A stretch of 64,000 bases of DNA, taken from Heliomarina baculiformis. Its GTDB lineage: Bacteria > Pseudomonadota > Alphaproteobacteria > Rhodobacterales > Rhodobacteraceae. The translations under genes were made by a program, and so were the position numbers. Numbering within the stretch: position 1 is the stretch's first letter; each line of letters begins with the position of its first letter. The stretch covers positions 62,001-126,000 of the forward strand of contig NZ_JAIMIC010000001.1 of assembly GCF_019966545.1 (NCBI RefSeq), given 5' to 3'. The notes beneath the pieces were generated by a model that did not search any database, was not told where the DNA came from, and worked only from the letters and a program-made list of their open reading frames with translations. Below are positions 8,257-17,582 of the stretch, piece by piece.

Positions 8257-11200
8257 TCAGGCCTTGGACTTCTTCTCCTTGACCTTCATCGCCAGGTCGC
8301 GCGCGATCGCATAGGCGCCCTTGATCTTGTCGCTTTCCTTGGTCCAGTCCCGGCGCACCACGATCTTGTTATCCTTGACCTTGGCCATGCCCCGCTGGTC
8401 CTGAATAAATTCGACCAGCCCTTCGGGCGCGGAGAATTTGTCATTGTGGAACTGGATAGTGGCTCCCTTGGGCCCGCCGTCCAGCTTGGCGATCCCGGCG
8501 CGTTTGCACATCGCCTTGATCCGAACCACCAGCAACAGCGTATTCACCTCGCGCGGCAGCTTGCCGAACCGGTCGATCAGTTCCGCCGCAAACCCTTCAA
8601 GCTCGACCTTGGTGCTGAGCGAGGACAACCGACGGTAAAGCCCCAGACGCACATCGAGATCCGGCACGTAATCCTCGGGGATCAGCACCGCAACGCCAAG
8701 GTTGATCTGCGGCGCCCACTGCTCGTCAATTTCCGAAAGCCCGTCGATTTCCCCGGCCCGGATCTTGGCAATCGCCTCTTCCAGCATCGATTGGTACAGT
8801 TCATAGCCTACGTCGCGCATCTGGCCGGACTGTTCCTCACCCAACAGGTTCCCCGCGCCCCGAATGTCGAGATCCTGGCTGGCAAGGGTAAAGCCCGCGC
8901 CCAGCGTGTCGAGACTGCCGAGAACGCGCAGACGCTTTTCGGCGGTGGCGGTGAGCTTTTCGCGTGGTTTCGTCGTCAGGTAGGCATAGGCGCGGGTTTT
9001 CGAGCGCCCCACCCGTCCCCGGATCTGGTAAAGCTGCGCCAGTCCGAACATATCCGCGCGATGGATGATCATCGTGTTGGCCGTCGGGATATCCAGACCG
9101 GATTCCACTATGGTCGTCGCCAGCAGCACATCGTACTTGCCGTCGTAAAAGGCATTCATCCGGTCATCGAGATCGCCGGCCGCCATCTGCCCGTTAGCCA
9201 CAATATAGCTAACCTCAGGCACCTGCTCCTTGAGGAATTCCTCGATCTCGGGCAGGTCCGATATGCGCGGCACCACGTAAAAACTCTGCCCGCCCCGGTA
9301 ATGTTCGCGCAACAGCGCCTCGCGGATCGTCACCGCGTCGAATTCGCTCACATAGGTGCGGATCGCCAGCCGGTCCACCGGCGGCGTGCCGATAATCGAC
9401 AGGTCCCGCACGCCCGAAAGCGACAGTTGCAGCGTCCGTGGAATCGGCGTCGCGGTCAGCGTCAGAACGTGAATATCGGTGCGGAGTTGCTTCAGTCGTT
9501 CCTTGTGGGACACGCCGAAATGCTGTTCCTCGTCTATGATCAGCAGCCCGAGGTTCTGAAACCGGATCCCCTTGGCCAAAAGCGCATGGGTGCCGATCAC
9601 GATGTCCACGGTGCCCCGCGCAATCCCGTCGCGCGTGGCCTGCGCCTCCTTGGCGCTCACGAACCGGCTAAGCTGACGCACGTTCAGCGGAAAGCCCCGG
9701 AAACGCTTGGCAAAACTTGCATAATGCTGCCGCGCCAAAAGCGTCGTGGGGGCGATCAACGCCACCTGCGTGCCAGACATGGCCGCGACAAAGGCGGCGC
9801 GCATCGCGACCTCGGTCTTGCCGAAACCCACGTCGCCGCAGATCAGCCGGTCCATCGGCTGTCCCGAGCCCATGTCGTCGAGCACATCGCCGATGGCGCG
9901 CAGCTGGTCATCGGTTTCCTCGTAAGGAAAGCGCGCGGAGAATGCCTCCCAGGCGTGATGTTCCGGCTCAAGCACCGGAGCGGTGCGCAGTGCCCGTTCT
10001 GCCGCGACGCGGATCAGCCGGTCGGCCATCTCGCGGATACGTTCCTTGAGCCGCGCTTTCTTGGCCTGCCATGCGCCGCCGCCCAACCGGTCGAGAAGCC
10101 CCTCTTCGTGACCGTATTTCGACAGCAGCTCGATATTCTCGACCGGCAGGTAAAGCCTTGCGTTTTCGGCATATTCCAGCAGCAGGCATTCATGGGCCGC
10201 GCCCGCCGCCGTGATCACCTCAAGCCCCTGATAGCGCCCGATCCCGTGGTCCACATGCACGACCAGATCGCCGGGCACGAGGCTCTGGGTTTCCGTCAGG
10301 AAATTCTCGGCCTTGCGCTTCCTGCGGGCCGTGCGGATCAGCCGGTCGCCCAGCACATCCTGCTCGGAGATGACCGTCAGCCCTTCGGTCTCGAACCCAT
10401 GATCCAGCGGCCAGACCGCAAGGTGCAGGCCATTCTTGCCAATACGCGTGCCGTTCGGGATCGGGATGACCTCGACCAGACCTTCGTCCTCGATCAGGCC
10501 GGTCAGGCGCTCCCGCGCACCTTCAGAATAGGACGCGACTACCACCGGCCCATGCGCCATGCGCGCTTTGATATGAGCCGCCAGCGCCTCGAAGACCGAA
10601 ACGTGTTCTTGCTGGCGCTCGGGCGCAAAATTGCGACCGATCCGTCCGCCGGCGTCGATCACGCCCGGCCCGGTCGCCTGCGGCAGCGCCGCGAATTGCA
10701 GCACGCGATGGCTGGCGACAGCCTTGGTCCACGCCGCGTCGTCCAGATAGAGTAGATCCGGTGGCGCCGGTTTGTAAACGCTGTCGAGCCGGGATTTCTG
10801 CTGCATCGCCAGTTTGCGCGTTTCATACTGGTCCGCGATGCTTTCCCACCGGGCCAGACGGCTGGGGGTTGACTGTTCATCCAGCGTGATCGACGTATCC
10901 GGCAGGTAATCGAACAGGGTTTCCAGCTTTTCGTGGAAGAACGGCAGCCAGTGTTCGATGCCCTGATGCTTGCGCCCGGCGCTGACCGCCTCGTAGAGCG
11001 GATCGTCCGTTCCCGCCGCGCCGAATTCGATGCGATAGCTCTGACGGAACCGGGTGATCGCCGCCTCATCAAGGATCACCTCGGACACGGGCGCGAGTTC
11101 GATCACATCGAGCTTTTCCGTCGTGCGCTGGCTCGCCGGATCAAAGCGGCGCGCCCCGTCGAGCACGTCGCCAAATAGGTCAAGCCGCACCGGACCGCTC

Positions 11201-11706
11201 TCGCCCGGCGGATAGATGTCGATGATGCCGCCGCGGATCGCATAATCGCCCGGCTCCATCACGGTCGGGCTTTGGGTGAACCCCATGCGCACAAGGAAAT
11301 TGCGCAATCCTTCTTCGTCGATCCGGTCACCGACCCGCGCCGAAAACGCCGCCTCGCGCAGGACCGAACGCGCTGGCACCCGCTGGGTGGCCGCATTCAG
11401 CGTCGTCAGCAGGACAAACTGCTTGGGCAGCTGGTGCACCAGCGCCGCCAGTGTCGCCATGCGCGCCGCCGAAATATCGGCATTGGGCGAAACACGGTCA
11501 TAGGGCAGGCAATCCCAGCTTGGAAACGTCAGCACCGGCATGTCCGGCGCGTAAAAAGCCAGCGCCGAGGCCATCGCCGCAAGCCGCTTGTCGTCGCGGG
11601 CCACATGCATGACGGGCCGGTTCTTGCGCGCGATTTCGTCAAGGATCAGACGCGCGTCGAAACCTTCGGGCGCGCCGCTCACTGTGATATGGTCAGGTGA
11701 CGACAT
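8257..11706 (-). CDS. mfd: transcription-repair coupling factor Mfd
   Basis: A 1149-residue ATP-dependent DNA translocase that removes stalled RNA polymerase and recruits UvrA. Domains in order: UvrB-like damage-recognition module (residues about 1-330), CarD-type RNA polymerase interaction domain near 480-550 (DLVVHVDHGIGRYQGLE), the RecG-like helicase with Walker A GDVGFGKTE, DEEQ box IDEEQHFGVSHKE and motif III TLTATPIPRTL, helicase motif VI GRVGRSKTRAYAYL, and the TRCF C-terminal domain near 1000-1100. Length matches the family. A small membrane protein ends 30 bases upstream on the same strand and may be co-transcribed. Confidence 0.97.
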   Translation of the reverse strand: MSSPDHITVSGAPEGFDARLILDEIARKNRPVMHVARDDKRLAAMASALAFYAPDMPVLTFPSWDCLPYDRVSPNADISAARMATLAALVHQLPKQFVLLTTLNAATQRVPARSVLREAAFSARVGDRIDEEGLRNFLVRMGFTQSPTVMEPGDYAIRGGIIDIYPPGESGPVRLDLFGDVLDGARRFDPASQRTTEKLDVIELAPVSEVILDEAAITRFRQSYRIEFGAAGTDDPLYEAVSAGRKHQGIEHWLPFFHEKLETLFDYLPDTSITLDEQSTPSRLARWESIADQYETRKLAMQQKSRLDSVYKPAPPDLLYLDDAAWTKAVASHRVLQFAALPQATGPGVIDAGGRIGRNFAPERQQEHVSVFEALAAHIKARMAHGPVVVASYSEGARERLTGLIEDEGLVEVIPIPNGTRIGKNGLHLAVWPLDHGFETEGLTVISEQDVLGDRLIRTARRKRKAENFLTETQSLVPGDLVVHVDHGIGRYQGLEVITAAGAAHECLLLEYAENARLYLPVENIELLSKYGHEEGLLDRLGGGAWQAKKARLKERIREMADRLIRVAAERALRTAPVLEPEHHAWEAFSARFPYEETDDQLRAIGDVLDDMGSGQPMDRLICGDVGFGKTEVAMRAAFVAAMSGTQVALIAPTTLLARQHYASFAKRFRGFPLNVRQLSRFVSAKEAQATRDGIARGTVDIVIGTHALLAKGIRFQNLGLLIIDEEQHFGVSHKERLKQLRTDIHVLTLTATPIPRTLQLSLSGVRDLSIIGTPPVDRLAIRTYVSEFDAVTIREALLREHYRGGQSFYVVPRISDLPEIEEFLKEQVPEVSYIVANGQMAAGDLDDRMNAFYDGKYDVLLATTIVESGLDIPTANTMIIHRADMFGLAQLYQIRGRVGRSKTRAYAYLTTKPREKLTATAEKRLRVLGSLDTLGAGFTLASQDLDIRGAGNLLGEEQSGQMRDVGYELYQSMLEEAIAKIRAGEIDGLSEIDEQWAPQINLGVAVLIPEDYVPDLDVRLGLYRRLSSLSTKVELEGFAAELIDRFGKLPREVNTLLLVVRIKAMCKRAGIAKLDGGPKGATIQFHNDKFSAPEGLVEFIQDQRGMAKVKDNKIVVRRDWTKESDKIKGAYAIARDLAMKVKEKKSKA

Positions 11707-11736
11707 GGATCTGCCTGTGCTGGTTGCGACGCCGGA

Positions 11737-12258
11737 TCAGAGCACGCCGATGGAAATATTCTGGTACATGCCCCACAGGGCAGTTACGAAAATCGAAAGC
11801 GTGCCGATCATCTGCGTATAAATTCTGTGCCTTGTCAGACGCTTGCAGAGCAATTCTCCTGTGGATTGTTCCACCTCGATCAGACGGGCCGTCGACAGGC
11901 TCAGCAGCCCGACCAAGGACATGGGAAAGCCCAGAAGGAACAGCGCCTGCGCGAATTCGATACGGTAGTAGAACCCCAGCACCGCGAGGCCCGACAGGAT
12001 AAAGCAGCCAAGACCAAGCAGCCAGAGCCCCGAAACACGCGCGATGTAAAGCAGCCGGTTGACGTTGACGCGGGCAATATCCTCAAGATCCGCGACCGCC
12101 TGACCCTGATGGCGACGGGCACGCGTGACCATGTCATAGGGCACGCCAAGCACCCAGTGGCTCGTTGTGGACCAGACGACGGCAAGGGCGATCCAGAACC
12201 AGAGATTTGAAAAGGATCGCATATCGATCAGCTCGAATATCGAGGTGTACCAATCCAA
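11737..12258 (-). CDS. conserved four-TM membrane protein, probable TTG start
   Basis: A 173-residue inner-membrane protein with about four hydrophobic helices (FWIALAVVWSTTSHWVLG, LWLLGLGCFILSGLAVLG, ALFLLGFPMSLVGLLSL, IGTLSIFVTALWGMY). Roseobacter homologues, as I recall, begin DWYxxxFELIDMRSFSNLWFW and are sometimes labelled component of SufBCD complex, a name I cannot support from sequence. The conserved N-terminus points to TTG 12258; ATG 12222 would remove part of that motif. Upstream extension would run into hemB. Function unknown. Confidence 0.7.
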   Translation of the reverse strand: MDWYTSIFELIDMRSFSNLWFWIALAVVWSTTSHWVLGVPYDMVTRARRHQGQAVADLEDIARVNVNRLLYIARVSGLWLLGLGCFILSGLAVLGFYYRIEFAQALFLLGFPMSLVGLLSLSTARLIEVEQSTGELLCKRLTRHRIYTQMIGTLSIFVTALWGMYQNISIGVL

Positions 12259-12375
12259 TCGTATCGCCCTTTTCTTCGATTTCTTGCCCGGCCTCGGGTT
12301 CGCCCCCGCTGTTTCCCTTGTGGGGGGTCGGCAATCCATGCCACCCAATAGCAAATTGTGCAAGGAGACCCTGCC

Positions 12376-13374
12376 ATGAAACCCGTTGCCGCCGCCTTTC
12401 CAACCGCCCGTTTCCGTCGGGTGCGACAATCTCCCGCTCTCCGCGGTCTCGTGCGCGAAACGCTTCTGTCATCGGACGACCTGATCTGGCCGGTCTTCGT
12501 GCGCGAAGGCAAGGGTGAGGTCGAGCCGGTCGCGTCGATGCCGGGCGTGTTCCGCCGCAGCGTCGACAAGATTGCCGAAGCCGCCCGCGAAGCCTATGAT
12601 CTGGGTGTCTCCGCGATCTGCATCTTTCCCTATACCCCGCTCGAGGCCCGCACCGAAGACTGCGCCGAGGCGTGGAACCCCGACAATATCGCCAACAGGG
12701 CGATCCGCGCCGTGAAAGAAACCGTCCCAGAGATGGCGGTGATGACCGACGTGGCGCTCGACCCGTATAATATCAACGGCCATGACGGTTTCGTGGTCGA
12801 CGGCCAGATCGTCAACGACCGCACGGTCGAGGCGCTGGTCAAGATGACACTTGCCCAGGCCGAAGCCGGTGCCGATATCATCGGCCCTTCGGACATGATG
12901 GACGGGCGTATCGGCGCGATGCGCGGCGCGTTGGAAAGCGAAGGGCATCAGAACGTTACGATCCTCAGCTACAGCGCGAAATACGCCAGCGCCTATTACG
13001 GGCCATTCCGGGACGCAGTCGGAGCAAGCGGCGCGCTGACCGGCGACAAGAAGACCTACCAGATGGACGTGGCGAATTCCGACGAGGCCATGCGCCTGAT
13101 CCAGCGCGACCTGAACGAAGGTGCCGACATGGTCATGGTCAAGCCCGGCACCCCCTATCTTGATATCTGCCGCCGCGCCAAGGACATGTTCGGCGTCCCG
13201 ACCTTTGCCTATCAGGTCAGCGGAGAATACGCGATGATCAAGGCCGCCGCGCAGAACGGCTGGATCGACGGCGAAAAGATCATGATGGAAAGCCTCATCG
13301 GCTTCAAACGCGCAGGCTGTGACGGCGTCTTGACATATTTCGCCCCCGAAGCGGCGCGCATCCTCAATACCTAG
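12376..13374 (+). CDS. hemB: porphobilinogen synthase (delta-aminolevulinate dehydratase)
   Basis: A 332-residue cytosolic TIM-barrel enzyme that condenses two 5-aminolevulinates to porphobilinogen in haem, chlorophyll and B12 synthesis. The Schiff-base lysines sit in ILSYSAKYASAYYGPFRDA and MVMVKPGTPYLDI. The metal region reads TDVALDPYNINGHDG, the Asp-rich (magnesium-type) version rather than the Cys-rich zinc type, as expected for alphaproteobacteria. AAGGAG lies 7 bases before ATG 12376. It is divergent from the small membrane protein. Haem supply is relevant to the globin at 38 kb, but nothing links their regulation. Confidence 0.97.
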   Translation: MKPVAAAFPTARFRRVRQSPALRGLVRETLLSSDDLIWPVFVREGKGEVEPVASMPGVFRRSVDKIAEAAREAYDLGVSAICIFPYTPLEARTEDCAEAWNPDNIANRAIRAVKETVPEMAVMTDVALDPYNINGHDGFVVDGQIVNDRTVEALVKMTLAQAEAGADIIGPSDMMDGRIGAMRGALESEGHQNVTILSYSAKYASAYYGPFRDAVGASGALTGDKKTYQMDVANSDEAMRLIQRDLNEGADMVMVKPGTPYLDICRRAKDMFGVPTFAYQVSGEYAMIKAAAQNGWIDGEKIMMESLIGFKRAGCDGVLTYFAPEAARILNT

Positions 13375-13467
13375 CGCCTTATTTTCGCCAGCAATGATGT
13401 GATTAGAAACAAACTGTCCACGTCAGCATTACCTATTGCCACAAACAAAACACAATTTAAATCGATT

Positions 13468-13487
13468 AAGGAGAAAGTATGTCGTAA
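13468..13487 (+). promoter_or_regulatory. SD-led two-codon ORF (ATG TCG TAA) in the serralysin leader
   Basis: A good ribosome site AAGGAGA (13468-13474) is followed at 13479 by ATG, one Ser codon and TAA. The serralysin ATG lies 13 bases after this stop in another frame, and no purine-rich ribosome site of its own is seen. This could be a start-stop leader used for re-initiation or ribosome stalling, or the remains of an older start. Confidence 0.4.
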
Positions 13488-13500
13488 CTAGGTTCACAGT

Positions 13501-15030
13501 ATGAGCGGATTGGGTCACTCCATTATTTCAGTATTGGCCAGTGGGGATGCCCGGATCGACGGGCTTCTCTATGAATCCGCGTGGGCCGATAACAAGGTGA
13601 CCTACGCCTTCCCCGCCGGCATGTCGCTGGCGGCCGCGCCCTATGGCGCGGGCGAGGCCGAGGGCATCTTTTCTGCATCCGGAGACATGCAATCCGTCGT
13701 GGCCTATGCGCTCGATGCCGACAACGGTCTCGCCGAACAGGCCGGTTTCGCGGTCAGCGGTTTTACCCAGCTTGAAATCATCCAGACCGTTTCCGACGGC
13801 TCGGCTCATATCAACGTGGCCCAGACCTCGGAAGACCCTTATAATTTCAACACCGCCTGGGGCTATTTTCCCTCGACCAGCGCGACGGCGGGCGATGTCT
13901 GGCTGACCAACAAGGTTTATAACTACGCGGATCAGGCGCCGGGCCAGTATGCCCATGTCATCCTGCAACATGAACTCGGACATGTGCTGGGCCTCGATCA
14001 CGGCCATTCCGAAACAGCGCATGGCACGGTCCCCACGGAATATGACACGATGGAATACTCCATCATGACTTACCGCTCTTACGAGGGCGCCGACGCGCTT
14101 CGCTATTACAATCACAGCGACGGTTACGCGCAAAGCTGGATGATGCTCGACATTGCCGCGCTTCAGCACCTTTATGGCGCGGATTTCGACGCCAATGCCG
14201 GGGACACGGTCTATCGCTGGGACCCCGAAAAGGGCGAGACCATGATCGACGGCAAGGCAGCGATCGCACCGGCCACGAATAAGATCTTTGCCACCATCTG
14301 GGACGGCAACGGCACCGACACCTACGACCTCAGCGCCTATCGCAAGCCGGTCGACGTCGATCTCGCGCCCGGCGGGCATTCCCTGTTCAGCCTCGATCAG
14401 GCTGCGGGGCTGGGCAATGGCAATTACGCCTCCGGAAACATCTATAATGCACTGCAATACGACGGCGATGACCGGTCGCTGATCGAAAACGCCATCGGCG
14501 GCCGTGGCGACGACACGATCTCTGGCAACAGCGCCGATAACCGGCTCAAGGGCAACTCGGGCAAGGACGAACTCTTTGGTTTAGACGGGCGCGACAAGCT
14601 GATCGGCAACGGCGGCAGAGATATTCTCGACGGTGGCAATGCCCGCGACAAGCTGATCGGCGGCGGCGGCAAGGATACCCTCATCGGCGGAAATGGCCGC
14701 GACGTTCTGCGCGGCGGCAACGGCGATGACACGCTGATCGGCAACGCGGGCCGCGACAAAATGATCGGCATGAAAGGCGCGGACACCTTCCTGTTTCTGA
14801 CACCCGACGACAGCGGCACCACGCGCAAATCTGTAGACCGCATCATCAACTTCTCCAGCGGCGAGGACATGATGGATTTCACCGCCCTGTCCGCCGCCTC
14901 GGTCGATTACGAGGACACGGGAAAAAAGTCGTTCAGCGTTTTTATCGACATCGACGGCGATGGCTCCGCCGACATGCAGGTCGATCTGCTGAGAACTGAC
15001 GCCTTCGGCGACGGCGATTTCCTGTTCTGA
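13501..15030 (+). CDS. serralysin-like M10 metalloprotease with RTX repeats
   Basis: A 509-residue secreted zinc protease. The zinc site HELGHVLGLDH is at residues 157-167 and the Met-turn SIMTY about 25 residues later. The second half has glycine/aspartate-rich RTX nonapeptides from about residue 334 to 430 (for example GGRGDDTIS, GGGGKDTLI, GGNGDDTLI) that bind calcium after export. There is no Sec signal; an uncleaved C-terminal signal (DFTALS, DIDGDGSADMQVDLL) fits type I secretion. Many repeats carry Arg or Lys (GRDKL, ARDKL, GKDTL) where the consensus has Asp. No T1SS genes lie nearby. See the leader feature for its weak ribosome site. Confidence 0.92.
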   Translation: MSGLGHSIISVLASGDARIDGLLYESAWADNKVTYAFPAGMSLAAAPYGAGEAEGIFSASGDMQSVVAYALDADNGLAEQAGFAVSGFTQLEIIQTVSDGSAHINVAQTSEDPYNFNTAWGYFPSTSATAGDVWLTNKVYNYADQAPGQYAHVILQHELGHVLGLDHGHSETAHGTVPTEYDTMEYSIMTYRSYEGADALRYYNHSDGYAQSWMMLDIAALQHLYGADFDANAGDTVYRWDPEKGETMIDGKAAIAPATNKIFATIWDGNGTDTYDLSAYRKPVDVDLAPGGHSLFSLDQAAGLGNGNYASGNIYNALQYDGDDRSLIENAIGGRGDDTISGNSADNRLKGNSGKDELFGLDGRDKLIGNGGRDILDGGNARDKLIGGGGKDTLIGGNGRDVLRGGNGDDTLIGNAGRDKMIGMKGADTFLFLTPDDSGTTRKSVDRIINFSSGEDMMDFTALSAASVDYEDTGKKSFSVFIDIDGDGSADMQVDLLRTDAFGDGDFLF

Positions 15031-15185
15031 TCGCCACCTCAACGGCTACTATAGATAGCGGGTCACAGCGATTTCCCGCGCAATATGCGCCCATGTGACG
15101 TGACATATGGCAAACTTCCGCGTATATCACAGGTCAAGGACGGATTAACCGCCCAGATCGTGCAGCATTACAGGCAGACATAGTC

Positions 15186-15761
15186 ATGAAAAATCAGAAT
15201 ACGTCCCGGCTGTCGCGCCGGGCCTTTACCTTATCAGCGCTCTCGGGCCTGACGGTCACCGCAGCCTGCGGCAACGGTGTAGGAAGCAACGGCGCGAACC
15301 AGATCGACGCGCGCGTGAACGCGACGCTCAACGAAATGTACAGCGTCTACCCCAACACGGTTTCGCTTTCGGAAAAGGCGTCGGGCATGCTGGTCATGCC
15401 GCTGGTCACCGAGGCCGGTTTCTGGCTGGGCGGCGCCTATGGGCGCGGCGCGCTCCGCGTCAACGGTGTCACTGTGGATTACTATTCGACCGCCAAGGCG
15501 AGCGCGGGCCTGCAGATCGGTGCGCAGCAATACGCACATGTGCTGTTCTTCATGACCGATGACGCGCTGTCCGAATTCCGCCGCTCGTCCGGCTGGGCCG
15601 CCGGTGGCGATATCGAATACGTGGTACGCGATCAGGGGGACTCGGTCGCGGCCGACACCACGACACTGCGTTCCCCCGTTCTGGCCGCTGTCTTTGGTCG
15701 CGCAGGGCTGCGCATCGGTGCAACGCTCGAAGGCACCAAATACACGCGCATCATCCCCTGA
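15186..15761 (+). CDS. YSC84/SYLF-domain lipoprotein
   Basis: A 191-residue exported lipoprotein. The N-terminus carries an Arg pair (SRLSRRAFTLSALSG) followed by a lipobox-like VTAAC, with Cys28 the predicted lipidated residue. The rest is a SYLF/YSC84-type lipid-binding domain: KASGMLVMPLVTEAGFWLGG, the YGRGALRVNG segment and the closing FGRAGLRIGATLEGTKYTRI. Members bind phosphoinositides in eukaryotes; bacterial ones are envelope proteins of unclear role. It converges on the SRG-repeat protein and shares a terminator with it. Confidence 0.85.
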   Translation: MKNQNTSRLSRRAFTLSALSGLTVTAACGNGVGSNGANQIDARVNATLNEMYSVYPNTVSLSEKASGMLVMPLVTEAGFWLGGAYGRGALRVNGVTVDYYSTAKASAGLQIGAQQYAHVLFFMTDDALSEFRRSSGWAAGGDIEYVVRDQGDSVAADTTTLRSPVLAAVFGRAGLRIGATLEGTKYTRIIP

Positions 15762-15783
15762 TATTCGGATCCACAAACGAAAA

Positions 15784-15812
15784 ATGCCGGACCTTTCGGT
15801 CCGGCATTGTTT
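15784..15812. terminator. bidirectional rho-independent terminator
   Basis: Ten-base-pair stem ATGCCGGACC / GGTCCGGCAT with loop TTTC, followed by TTGTTT on the plus side and preceded by an A-run that gives a T-tract on the minus side. It lies between the convergent YSC84-type gene and the SRG-repeat gene and suits both. Confidence 0.85.
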
Positions 15813-15831
15813 GATTCTAATGAATTAGAAA

Positions 15832-16455
15832 TTAGTCGTTCGCAGTCACTTCCGACCCTTGCTCATTGTCGGCACCGCGCGAGGACGTTTCGGTGTCGCT
15901 CGTCATGGTGTCGGAGACGTCAGTGCCCGGCTCTTCGGTGGCACGCGCTTGGTCGGAACCACGCGATGCGTCAAGTTCACCATCTTCGGCTTTAAGAACG
16001 TCGGCGTCCGCGTCGCCATCGGCGATTTCTTCGCTGCGCTCTTCGTCAGAACCACGCTGGGAGTCCTGTGCTTCGTCGGTGCTGCCGGACATCGTGGTAG
16101 CTTCGCTTACTTCGATCGAACCGGATTCACCGGTGGAAACTTCGTTTTCGACGCCAGCGGTAACTTCTTCACCCTGAAGGTCGGCTGCACCACGGCTTTC
16201 GACTTCGTCGCTCTTTGCAACGCCAGCAACTTCGTCGTCAGCAATAACTGCGGAACTTTCGGCTTCCGCGGCAGTCAGGTCGTCGTCGCCACGCGATGCT
16301 TTGTCGACATTCGCATCAACGGTTGCGTCAACGGGCGTGCCCATTTCGACTTTTTCGGAAGATTTCACGTTATCTGCGCCGCGCGAGGCGGTTTCAGCGA
16401 ACGAGCCGGTTGCGATCAGGGCAGCGGTGATGGCAGTGGTCATCATGAGTTTCAT
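15832..16455 (-). CDS. exported acidic SRG-repeat protein, unknown function
   Basis: A 207-residue protein with a clear signal peptide (MKLMMTTAITAALIATGSFA, cleavage about residue 20). The mature part is extremely rich in Asp, Glu, Ser, Thr and Ala, has no Cys, and is probably disordered. It carries six spaced copies of a short motif: SRGAD at 24 and 192, SRGDD at 54, SRGAA at 87, QRGSD at 133 and SRGSD at 164, spaced about 28-46 residues apart. ATG 16455 has ribosome site AAAGGAC. I recognise no family. Calcium or cation binding in the periplasm, or an adhesive or matrix role, are only guesses from composition. Confidence 0.8.
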   Translation of the reverse strand: MKLMMTTAITAALIATGSFAETASRGADNVKSSEKVEMGTPVDATVDANVDKASRGDDDLTAAEAESSAVIADDEVAGVAKSDEVESRGAADLQGEEVTAGVENEVSTGESGSIEVSEATTMSGSTDEAQDSQRGSDEERSEEIADGDADADVLKAEDGELDASRGSDQARATEEPGTDVSDTMTSDTETSSRGADNEQGSEVTAND

Positions 16456-16587
16456 AGTGTTGTCCTTTCGTTTCTCTCCGGCGGTGTGCTTGCCGCCTCG
16501 TATGGAGCAACAACACCGCCGGATCACGAAAGGTTCCCAAAACCGCTGAATTCCTTGGCCCCGCCAGATAACAGAAGCGTGAGAAAC

Positions 16588-17460
16588 CTACCCCGCAGCA
16601 CGCAAACGCTTGATAAGACTAGAGGTATCCCAGCGCCCGCCGCCAAGTTTCTGCACGTCCTTATAGAACTGGTCCACCAGTGCCGTCACCGGCAGGCTCG
16701 CGCCATTTTCATCCGCGGTCGAAAGACAGATGCCCAGATCCTTGCGCATCCAGTCCACGGCGAAGCCATGGTCAAATTGATCGTCCAGCATGGTTTCGTA
16801 CCGATTTGCCATCTGCCAGCTGCCCGCGGCGCCTTGGCTGATCACCTCGACGACCGAGCGACCGTCAAGCCCGGACTTTTCAGCAAAGTGCAACGCTTCG
16901 GACAACCCCTGCACCAAACCAGCGATTGCGATCTGGTTGCACATCTTGGTCACCTGACCGGAACCACTCTCGCCGATACGGCGGCAGATCTTGGAATAGA
17001 CCTCCATGATCGGCTCGGCGCGTTCATAGGCACCTTCGTCGCCCCCGCACATGATCGACAATGCGCCATTCTCGGCTCCCGCCTGCCCGCCGGAAATCGG
17101 CGCATCGATAAAGCTGATCTGCTTGGCATCCGCCTCGGCATAAAGCTCACGCGTCACCTTGGCAGAAACGGTGGTATGGTCGATGAAGACCGTGCCGCTG
17201 CCCATCCCGGCGAATGCGCCCTCCTCGCCCAGACAAACGCTGCGCAGGTCGTCGTCATTACCGACGCAGGACAAAACGAAATCGGCGCCCTTGGCCGCCT
17301 CTACCGGCGTCGGCGACATCGCGCCGCCATAGGTTTCCACCCATTTATCCGCCTTGGCTGCAGTGCGATTATAAACCGTCACGTCGTGGCCGGCCTTCTG
17401 CAAGTGCCCGGCCATCGGAGCACCCATCACTCCCAACCCCAAGAATGCCAGTTTTGCCAT
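16588..17460 (-). CDS. NAD(P)-dependent beta-hydroxyacid dehydrogenase (3-hydroxyisobutyrate dehydrogenase family)
   Basis: A 290-residue enzyme. The N-terminal Rossmann motif is FLGLGVMGAPMAGHL; the substrate-binding signature FIDAPISGGQAGAENGALSI lies near residues 117-136, and the catalytic lysine is in GSGQVTKMCNQI (about residue 170). The family oxidises 3-hydroxyisobutyrate, tartronate semialdehyde or related short hydroxyacids. ATG 17460 follows GGAGGGG at good spacing. It is divergent from the acylase gene; no valine-degradation neighbours are seen, so the substrate stays open. Confidence 0.9.
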   Translation of the reverse strand: MAKLAFLGLGVMGAPMAGHLQKAGHDVTVYNRTAAKADKWVETYGGAMSPTPVEAAKGADFVLSCVGNDDDLRSVCLGEEGAFAGMGSGTVFIDHTTVSAKVTRELYAEADAKQISFIDAPISGGQAGAENGALSIMCGGDEGAYERAEPIMEVYSKICRRIGESGSGQVTKMCNQIAIAGLVQGLSEALHFAEKSGLDGRSVVEVISQGAAGSWQMANRYETMLDDQFDHGFAVDWMRKDLGICLSTADENGASLPVTALVDQFYKDVQKLGGGRWDTSSLIKRLRAAG

Positions 17461-17582
17461 TTGCTTTCCCCTCCTGCTAACTTCACATAAAATCAGGATT
17501 CTCATTAACAGCCATTGCGGGCGCGGCAAAGAACCTGCATTCACTTTGAATTCCTAGAGCAGAAACAGGCAACAGGTAAGTC

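Noticed and set aside
8446-10755. A 769-residue open frame on the plus strand opposite mfd
   Set aside because: It mirrors the codon structure of the unmistakable mfd gene on the other strand; GC-rich third positions keep the antisense frame open. No domain or ribosome site supports it.
14514-14800. Short regular repeats in the serralysin gene as a possible CRISPR or satellite array
   Set aside because: They are in-frame glycine/aspartate nonapeptide codons (RTX calcium motifs), not DNA repeats with spacers.
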